Positions 56,784 to 64,000 of a stretch of 64,000 nucleotides of DNA are shown piece by piece. A program made the position numbers and the translations under genes. Position 1 is the stretch's first letter; each line of letters begins with the position of its first letter. Source of the DNA: Kuschelorhynchus macadamiae (taxonomy: Eukaryota > Arthropoda > Insecta > Coleoptera > Curculionidae). Below the pieces are notes generated by a model. The model was given only the letters and a program-made list of their open reading frames with translations, searched no databases and was not told the origin of the DNA. The DNA lies in NCBI GenBank assembly GCA_030620095.1, contig JAUTXW010004475.1, positions 186,001 through 250,000 of the forward strand, read 5' to 3'.

Positions 56784-59580
56784 CTATGTAGTAAAAAAGT
56801 CATGAAAACTGTAGCAGTTCTTGTCCAATAGTAATTTCTTTAATTTGTTTTTAAATATATTGACAGATGGTGAGTCCCTGATACTTTTTTCAAGAACATT
56901 GTAAAATTTACTTGCATTAAACAATATGCTTTTCTGATAAGAACTAGTTCTATGAATACTTGGCAAGAGAAGATGTCTCCTACAAGTGTCATGATGATGA
57001 GGTGCTCTAGTAGACTGCAGAAGAGATTTATTTTTGTATGCATATAGACAAATTTCAAGTATGCACAAATCAAATAATGTTAAAATTTGTAAAGATTTAA
57101 AAACGGGTTTACATGAATCTCTGTAAGATAGGCCACTCACCATTCTTATTGCACACTTTTGCAACAAAAAAACACGTTAATTGTGCAGACTGGTTCCCCA
57201 GTTCAGAATACCATGGCCAATATGGGAGTGAAAGTTTGAGTAGTACAATGTGAGCAGTGTACTTTGACTGCAATGATTGCTTAGGTATTTGATGGCAAAA
57301 CAAGAGCTACTCAGTTTTTTACACAATTCATCTATATGCACTTGCCAAGTAAGGGACTGTCTAAAACTGTACCAAGCATTTTCGTTATATCAGTGGAGTA
57401 GACAGTGTCATCAGATTTATCGCATAAAATCATGGTGTTGTTGCTTTGTTGTCGTTGAGACGAAAATAGGAGACAATTTGTTTTGTTTTTGTTGATTGAT
57501 AAAAAAATCCAATTTATTTCTTTCTGACCAAAGAATTACCCCTTTATACACCTTTTCAGCCATGGTTTTTAATGATGGTAGATCTTGTCTAGTTATGAAG
57601 ATGTTGGTGTCATCGGCGTAACAAATGGAAAGGACTCTAGGTGAAATCTTTTCTAGATATAGTATGAGGTCGTTAGCATAAACCAAATAAAGCAATGGCC
57701 CGAGGATTGATCCTTGGGGAACACCCTGAGTAATAATGTTCGAAATACTTCTTTTGCCATTCACAACAACACATTGATATCGTCTTTCCAAGTATGAAGT
57801 GAGTAATACAGGGGGCTTTCCACGGATTCTGTATCTCTGCAACTTACATATTAGAAGTCGATGATCTACCATATCGAATGCGCGGAAGAAAACAATAAAC
57901 AGGCCCATTACACATAGCTTGCACTCAAGTACCTGCACAATATTATTTTGGAAAGGAGACAAAGCGGTCTCAGTACTTTTTAGTTTGGTAAAACCATGTT
58001 GTGCCATTTCATGCATTCATCATTCATTCTTTCATATACTTTGGAGATAGCCGACAACAAGCTTATTGGTCGATAATTACTATAATCATTCGAGTCACCC
58101 TTTTTAAAAGTTGGAATCACTAACGCCAACTTTAGTTTAGTAGGAAACACTCCCTCCTCGTAAGACAAATTGATCGGAAATGTCAAAACATCACAGACAT
58201 ATTCATGACAATTCTTAAGTAAGTTATTTGATACACCATCAGAGACACAAGAGTTTGAGTTTTTTAGTCTTTTTATTAAAGCCATTACTTCAGATGCGCA
58301 AATTGGAGATAAAAAGAAACAATTGGCATTTAAAGGGACATTGCTACAAAGAAAATCAACATCAGTTTTTTTATTGGAGCCTGCAGTTGTGAAACATTTT
58401 ATAAAATTATTTGCTACAAGTTCATCATCAACCTTTAGACCATCAGTGACGATTTCTATAGCATTATTGGTGATATTTTTTTTTGAAGATTGTTTATAAT
58501 TTTCCACATTATCTTAGATTTATTTGGAGCATTCAATACTTTCTTGTCATTTTCCTGTTGATAGAATTTTTTAAGTTCTTTTCTGTAAATTGCATTTAAA
58601 TGTTTTCCAAGCTCTTTGCATCTCCTATCAACACCCGATAGTTGGAAGTATACTATTTAGTACCTATTTATTGTTTTACGAGTCTTAAAAAAACATTTCT
58701 TTAATGGAAAACATAACTCAAAGTAATAAGACAATATATTAGAGAAAACAGTAAAGGCACATTCTGATGATGTCTGAATATAAAAATCCCTCCAACTCTC
58801 TTCTTTTAAGAAATTCACACACCGGTCCGTGTTTGCTTTAGAGAAAATTCTTTTATAAACAGACTTTGGAGGCTCTTTTGGAAACTCAACAGCTAATCTT
58901 TTGCTAAGGAACTGCGACAAATGGTCAGAAAGTCCTAAATCTATAACAGATACGCTAAAAAAACTAATTGTAGTTAGTAAAAAATTATCTAAACAGGTAC
59001 TTGAACTATTCCCAATCCTAGTCGGCTCCTTAATAACAGCTTCAACGTTTACAGTGGCTAAAATGTCAGTAAAATATAACAAATTAATACTAGGAATTAA
59101 AAAATCAATATTAAAATCTCCCCCTATAACAAAAGAATATGACGGTTGGTACAAACTAGACAACAAGTCACTAAACAAAGACAAGAAATCATTGAAGTCA
59201 CCTTTTGGTGGACGATACACTGCAATTAAAACAATCTTAAAATAAATAATTTTTACACAGGCACTCTCCAGTGTGCCCTCAATACAATATTTTGACACAT
59301 CACAAACACTAAAATCAAAATTAAGACTATCTTGCTTATAAATAGCTATACCTCCATGCTTGAATGTTGTTCTACAGAAATAACTACAAAGAGAGAACTT
59401 TCATAGTTTAATTTTATCTAGTTTCACAGCACATTGCCAGTGTTCCGTGAGCAATAAAAAATCGCAGTTACAGTTGTCTATTAAAATCGCGTCCAATTCT
59501 AAAACTTTATTGGCTAGACACTGAATATTTTGATGACAAAATATTAATGAAAAACTTGAATTATTTGATTTATTACTCAC
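56784..59580 (-). pseudogene. LINE ORF2: endonuclease and reverse transcriptase
   Basis: The endonuclease begins FCHQNIQCLANKVLELDAIL (about 59550) and has LLLTEHW (catalytic Glu), an in-frame stop at 59401-59403, HGGIAIYKQ, LIAVYRPPKGDFNDFL, VIGGDFNIDF and DLGLSDH (catalytic Asp-His). The RT (58507-57417, one frameshift near 57990) has RLKNSNSCVSDGVSNNLLKN, ALVIPTFKKGDSNDYSNYRP, GLFIVFFRAFDMVDH (motif A: usual FLDLSKAFD, Ser-Lys lost), ITQGVPQGSILGPLLYLVYA and SICYADDTNIF (YADD at 57610-57621). The C-terminal block (57167-56784) starts MLQKCAIRMVSGL. At least four disabling changes. Confidence 0.9.
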
Positions 59581-59716
59581 GAAAAAACATATTTTGAACC
59601 ACTCCTGTTTTTGGGACAGAGTCCTTAGCTGTAAGTTTTATTGTAATTAAATCCATTTTCTGCAATCGTTCTGGTGCGAAATTGTAACCATTGTTCAGCA
59701 ATCTCGCTAATCGGTG

Positions 59717-61038
59717 TTAGAACTCATCCTCGGGTTCACCAAAATGTACTGTAGCTTCAAGAGATGGTACATGTCTAACATCGTAGGAACTTATAGTGGG
59801 TGGCAAGGCTCTCATATTATGGAAAGACATAATGGAAATTATCTTAAAAATTAATTTGGTTTTGCCATATGACGTAAAATTGCCATATTGGTTGCGTTTA
59901 GTAAGTGGTATACAGTTATCAAAGAGCACAAACCAGGAACTGCTTCTCATGTGGCAGCTCAGTTTCTTTACCTTCATGTTATAGCTATAAATTAGAGAAT
60001 TCAACTTGCTCTTATAGCTTACAACAAACGGCTGTCCTACAATCACCACTACAATTAGTGTGGGTCAGTTCGTGTAAAAAATCGTTCATGAAAACCTCGT
60101 CCAACACATGATTACCCCTGGTATTGGAGGGTCCTATAAAAACAATGATCCAATCCTCCATTGTAAAAGTTTTGTTAAGATCAATGTATCCTTTGAGATC
60201 CTCACCTGTGACACGTTTTTCCACTGACAGTTAATGTCGAATTTAAATTTCTCAGATTTTATAAACCTTGAAGCACATCCACGAACTCCTTTTTCATCTC
60301 CAATAAGAAGCAGCTGTCTTTATTTTGATGATTGGACTAACACCGGAACCTCAACAGTTTGTGCAGATGACTCCCATAACTCTGTCCTGAGATCTGTTTG
60401 TTTACTATCTCTTGTCAGATTATTTTTCGGCGAGTTTATTCTTATCGGTGAAATCTGAGTAGTTCTGTTGTTAACTAAAATTTGAGTTGGTGTCTCTCTG
60501 TTGATTCTTCTGGGAGATGCAGATTAATCCATGTGAGTGCTTGTTGCCTTGTTTAAATGTAGGGACTGAGTTGGGGAGGTCTGAAGAGTAGTAACTGTTT
60601 GAGTTTCTGAATTCTTGACTTCGGCGCCTTCAAACTGACTTATAATTTTGTTTTGCTCGTCAATAGTTTGCTGCAATTCCATAACCCGTGCTCTGTAGGA
60701 TTCAATATGACAAAGTAGTTTTGCATCCATATCTGCAGCTTCCCTTCGCAAACGACCGAATTTCTTTTTATTTTTTGTATATGGCGATCTTTCAGATCTA
60801 TTTCAGCCCTAAAATCTTTAATAATGTTAGCCATAGTTGTAATTCCACAGCCATTCCCATTGTTGATTTCATTTTCAGCGATGTCCCGGCAAGCATAGAA
60901 GCAGAATATAAGGTTATTATCCAGGCAAGTAAAGCCCTTAGTTCTTTTACAGCAGCTTGGGTGAAATATGCTACTACATACCACACATACCCAGTTATTA
61001 TGGGGTTTATTCTCGCAACATTTGAAAACATCACACAT
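59717..61038 (-). pseudogene. LINE ORF1: PHD-like zinc finger, coiled coil and esterase-like region
   Basis: ATG at 61036-61038 (MCDVFKCCENK). The N-terminus has C-x-x-C-C, WVCVVCSSIFHPSCCKRTKG, CLDNNLIFCFYAC: a PHD-like Cys/His set. A frameshift leads to a coiled coil (YRARVMELQQTIDEQNKIIS) and a Ser/Thr-rich linker. The C-terminal part reads EDWIIVFIGPSNTRGN, then VIVGQPFVVSYKSKLNSLIY and MKVKKLSCHMRSSSWFVL, which resembles the SGNH-esterase-like region known in CR1 ORF1 proteins. Several frame changes make it a pseudogene. Confidence 0.75.
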
Positions 61039-61291
61039 GTTTCTTATTTTAATATTCCCTATTGCAATATTCAAATAAATAAGAAAAACCTCCTACACTA
61101 ATGTTAAAATTCGCTTTAAGAGGATTAGTAAAATTAAATGGTTAAATCTTCTACACTATATTGAAACTTCCAACAAAGGAATAAAAAACCGCTTTTATAG
61201 TAAATACTAAACAAAAACAAATAAGGTCACTGACCTACACTTCAGGTAAATAAATAAATCCACTGCCGAAAATAAATAGCAAATGTTCCAC

Positions 61292-62527
61292 AAAAAAAAA
61301 GTTATTCCAAATTCGTTTGAAGTAAAAAAAAGGGAATTCCCTTGAATAGGTGAAAATAATAATTTAATGAAGTTCACACTGGCCACTGACTTCTTATCAG
61401 CTCATTTGAATATTTTCAGATAAGGTGGAGATAAGCAGTAAATGGTGGTGTTTTTACAGATAGGTTTTTGGATTCTTGAATCAATTTGCACTTAAATTTT
61501 CCAAATTACCACTTTAAATAAAAATCAATGTCTTTGTATTTTTCACAATAAACACAGTTTTTCCTCGGCTACAAAACTATACCAAACACATATATTATTC
61601 CGAGAATAAAGCCTTCAAAACTTGCAATTATTTACAGAGCACACACACACACAACATTTACTTAGAATCCCTTTAAGATACTCCGGTGGTATTCACTGTG
61701 TTTTCTGATTTGATTCATAACGTTGGGGACCTTTGGACGCGCACGATAAGACCGCATTCGACTATATCTACTAAACTAAATTTGGTCAAACTTTACTATT
61801 CCTAACAAATAGAGAAAAAATCATAGCGAGGGAAGATCTGGGTAAAGGAAATTTACTGATTTTTGTATATTTTCATTCCCATTAAAAATATCGAAGATCT
61901 ATGCCCATCAAAAAAAAGTTATTCCAAATTCGTTTGAAGTAAAAAAAAGGGAATTCCCTTGAATAGGTGAAAATAATAATTTAATGAAGTTCACACTGGC
62001 CACTGGCTTCTTATCAGCTCATTTGAATATTTTCAGATAAGGTGGAGATAAGCAGTAAATGGTGGTGTTTTTACAGATAGTTTTTTGGATTCTTGAATCA
62101 ATTTGCACTTAAATTTTCCAAATTACCACTTTAAATAAAAATCAATGTCTTTGTATTTTTCACAATAAACACAGTTTTTCCTCGGCTACAAAACTATACC
62201 AAACACATATATTATTCCAAGAATAAAGCCTTCAAAACTTGCAATTATTTACAGAGCACACACACACACAACATTTACTTAGAATCCCTTTAAGATACTC
62301 CGGTGGTATTCACTGTGTTTTCTGATTTGATTCATAACGTTGGTGACCTTTGGACGCACACGATAAGACCGCATTCGACTATATCTACTAAACTAAATTT
62401 GGTCAAACTTTACTATTCCTAACAAATAGAGAAAAAATCATAGCGAGGGAAGATCTGGGTAAAGGAAATTTACTGATTTTTGTATATTTTCATTCCCATT
62501 AAAAATATCGAAGATCTATGCCCATCA
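61292..62527. repeat. Tandem repeat, two 617-bp units
   Basis: GTTATTCCAAATTCGTTTGA starts at 61301 and again at 61918. The units run 61292-61909 and 61910-62527 and differ at only a few bases (for example CACTGACTTC/CACTGGCTTC, TTCCGAGAATAAAG/TTCCAAGAATAAAG, GGACGCGCACG/GGACGCACACG). Each includes an (AC)n run and the GGGAAGATCTGGGTAAAGG motif related to 2830 and 39470. They lie upstream of LINE ORF1, in the position of a 5' UTR. Confidence 0.92.
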
Positions 62528-62529
62528 AG

Positions 62530-63370
62530 CCTAAAAACAAATCTGTTTGACCGTTTTCAAGTTATTTTTTTTTCTAAAAGGATGTTTTCTTATTCCAAGG
62601 ACTCTAAAACTGCTATTAGGCTAGTGTTCATTTTCTTACTACACCAAATTTCATTCTAATCTAATAATTCCATTTAAACATACAGGAAAAACAATTTAAC
62701 CATCTGCATGTTAAAAGTTAGGCCTTTTGAGACCCTTTCCGACATTTTTGTCCTAGTTTATACCAAGGAATCACCCATCAAGGGATGGCCACGTTTTTTG
62801 AAACACCCTGTATGTGTTTTCAAGCATAAGAATCTTTAAATCCAGAATTCACACCCTCTCGTCCTCTCCACCGCCTTAACCATTCTTAACCTCAATGTAA
62901 AGCTTGGCAAGTTTGTTATGAACCACAGAAAGAATATGGAAGGTAGCAAGCCTCATTGCCAGGTTTTAAAAAATGATCAACTATTCCATTTTCTTTCCTA
63001 TTTCATAACATTTAAACAAAATAAACAAACACAAGTATCTTATAAACAATTATTAATTTCAACGATCCACATAATCAAAAGGTAAATCATAAAAGGTACT
63101 AACATTTATGTAACAAATAACGAACTTATTCGTGTTATTAACATTTACTTTAGCTTTTACACAATTATAATAAACCTTTAAGAAATACAAAGTAGGAAAC
63201 AAGGCAACAACGCCTCGATCACAAAAATGCAGGTGGACATTTGGCATCTCATTGGCATTGGTGATGTTTGGGTGCAACCATTAGATCTCGTGTTTTACCA
63301 ACGGCGTTTTTGATTTGTTTATGTTCAGTAAATATTAATTATTATGGCGACAAATCCATATATAAAAAAA
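62530..63370. other. Unassigned AT-rich DNA
   Basis: GAAACACCCTGTATGTG near 62799 is a mariner-type terminus without a partner. The minus ORF 63059-63277 has no recognised motif. Confidence 0.3.
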
Positions 63371-63371
63371 A

Positions 63372-63901
63372 CAAACTTTGCGCAGCCAAGCGCGTGAAGT
63401 AGTTGCAAATGTGTATAGAATTTGTGATGAAGAACCCAAAAATAATTGTTTTAAGTTGCCGCTAAAGCAAACAGTAGAGAGAGTATCAATGTATACCGGC
63501 ACTAGTGCCAGCAATGAAAAAAAGATTCACCAAGAAGATTTTCAATGGCTAAGAAATAACCCTAAAAAAAATGATCGTCTCCATCAGGCAAAAAAAGGAG
63601 TCACATGTCTCGGGTAGATCAATGTGAGGACTTTGATTTTAGCATAGTGAGGCGAACAATCGAAAAATTTTATTTGGAATTGAAACAAGTACCAACTTTA
63701 AGAAAGCTTTTGCAAGAGTTGAGGATTGTACTACAACTTTTCTTTCTCGAGGGAAACTTTACCTATCCTTCTGAAATCCAATGGATTCTGTTGGCGTAAA
63801 TGCCAGAATGAAAGAAAACTTTTAATCGAAAAGCCAAATATTTTGCACTGGCGATATAAATATATCCACTGCAAGAGAAAATATCGCACAGAGGGGCCCA
63901 G

Positions 63902-63905
<4 letters not shown>
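63372..63905 (+). pseudogene. IS630-like DDE transposase, N-terminal half
   Basis: Translation across two frameshifts: LRSQAREVVANVYRICDEEP, KLPLKQTVERVSMYTGTSAS (first helix-turn-helix), then DFDFSIVRRTIEKFYLELKQ, VPTLRKLLQELRI, YPSEIQWILLA and, in the next frame, GFCWRKCQNERKLLIEKPNI and LHWRYKYIHCKRKYRTEGPS. This is the DNA-binding half of the same broad family as 53985-55336 but a different subfamily. The catalytic half should follow; a (TA)n array begins there and the window ends. Confidence 0.75.

Positions 63906-63984
<79 letters not shown>
63906..63984. repeat. (TA)n microsatellite inside the transposase relic
   Basis: About 39 TA units, ending CGTGGATCGATAACGA at the window edge. 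Confidence 0.95.
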
Positions 63985-63985
<1 letters not shown>

Positions 63986-64000
63986 GTGGATCGATAACGA

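Larger units (their letters stand above)
56595..62527 (-). mobile_element. CR1-like LINE, near full length but mutated
   Basis: Read on the minus strand: tandem 5' units (62527-61292), a short 5' leader, ORF1 (61038-59717), ORF2 (about 59580-56784) and an (ATT)n tail at 56595-56612. It is the most complete LINE in the window. Whether the tandem units belong to the element is inferred from position. Confidence 0.8.

Overview
The window looks like part of a large, AT-rich, transposon-dense insect genome, possibly a beetle (the order is a weak inference). It has spliced genes with introns over 10 kb, insect-type mobile elements (CR1/Jockey-group LINEs, Penelope-like elements, mariners, hAT, Helitron, IS630-like DDE elements, MITEs, a tRNA-derived SINE) and long (TA)n arrays. 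There are no bacterial-style operons. Almost every ORF is transposon-derived, a microsatellite translation or a shadow.

Host genes. The one clear locus lies on the minus strand: the last coding exon of the SAGA/ATAC adaptor Ada2a (41666-42101, SWIRM domain), followed downstream by two exons of the RNA polymerase II subunit Rpb4 (28633-28813 and 18244-18418). These two join in frame across a 10.2-kb intron and run to the natural C-terminus. This is the order expected for the Ada2a/Rpb4 shared-promoter locus known from Drosophila. The shared 5' exon and the other Ada2a exons were not recognised. Minor candidates are a one-TM ORF (46471-46734, minus) facing a candidate two-exon gene (46025-46432, plus).

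Layout. 1-1.9 kb: relic of a dispersed DDE-like gene family. 4.4-7.4 kb: plus-strand LINE. 7.5-11.1 kb: Penelope-like element (PLE) split by a 1.7-kb DNA element. 11-17.7 kb: LINE, PLE and hAT fragments. 18.2-18.4 kb: Rpb4 last exon. 19-24 kb: two mariners, one with ~400-bp terminal inverted repeats (TIRs). 28.6-31 kb: Rpb4 exon, then a second long-TIR mariner carrying a 191-bp hammerhead-bearing insertion. 32-36.8 kb: LINE, large foldback element, SINE, hAT MITE. 39.4-40.8 kb: degenerate tandem array. 41.6-42.1 kb: Ada2a. 43-45 kb: LINE and Helitron fragments. 50.4-53.1 kb: PLE flanked by ~580-bp inverted copies of its own 3' end, each with a hammerhead motif and a tRNA-Asp-like sequence. 54-55.6 kb: IS630-like transposase with an inverted copy of its 5' end. 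56.6-62.5 kb: minus-strand CR1-like LINE with two tandem 617-bp units upstream. 63.4-63.9 kb: second IS630-like transposase, cut by a (TA)n array.

The most interesting signal is a recurrent hammerhead-ribozyme-like motif (CTGATGA or CTGAAGA, one extra base, hairpin, GAAAC, four bases, GTN), found at about nine places. It occurs in PLE ends and in a small retrozyme-like insertion whose empty site is preserved in the partner TIR of the host mariner.
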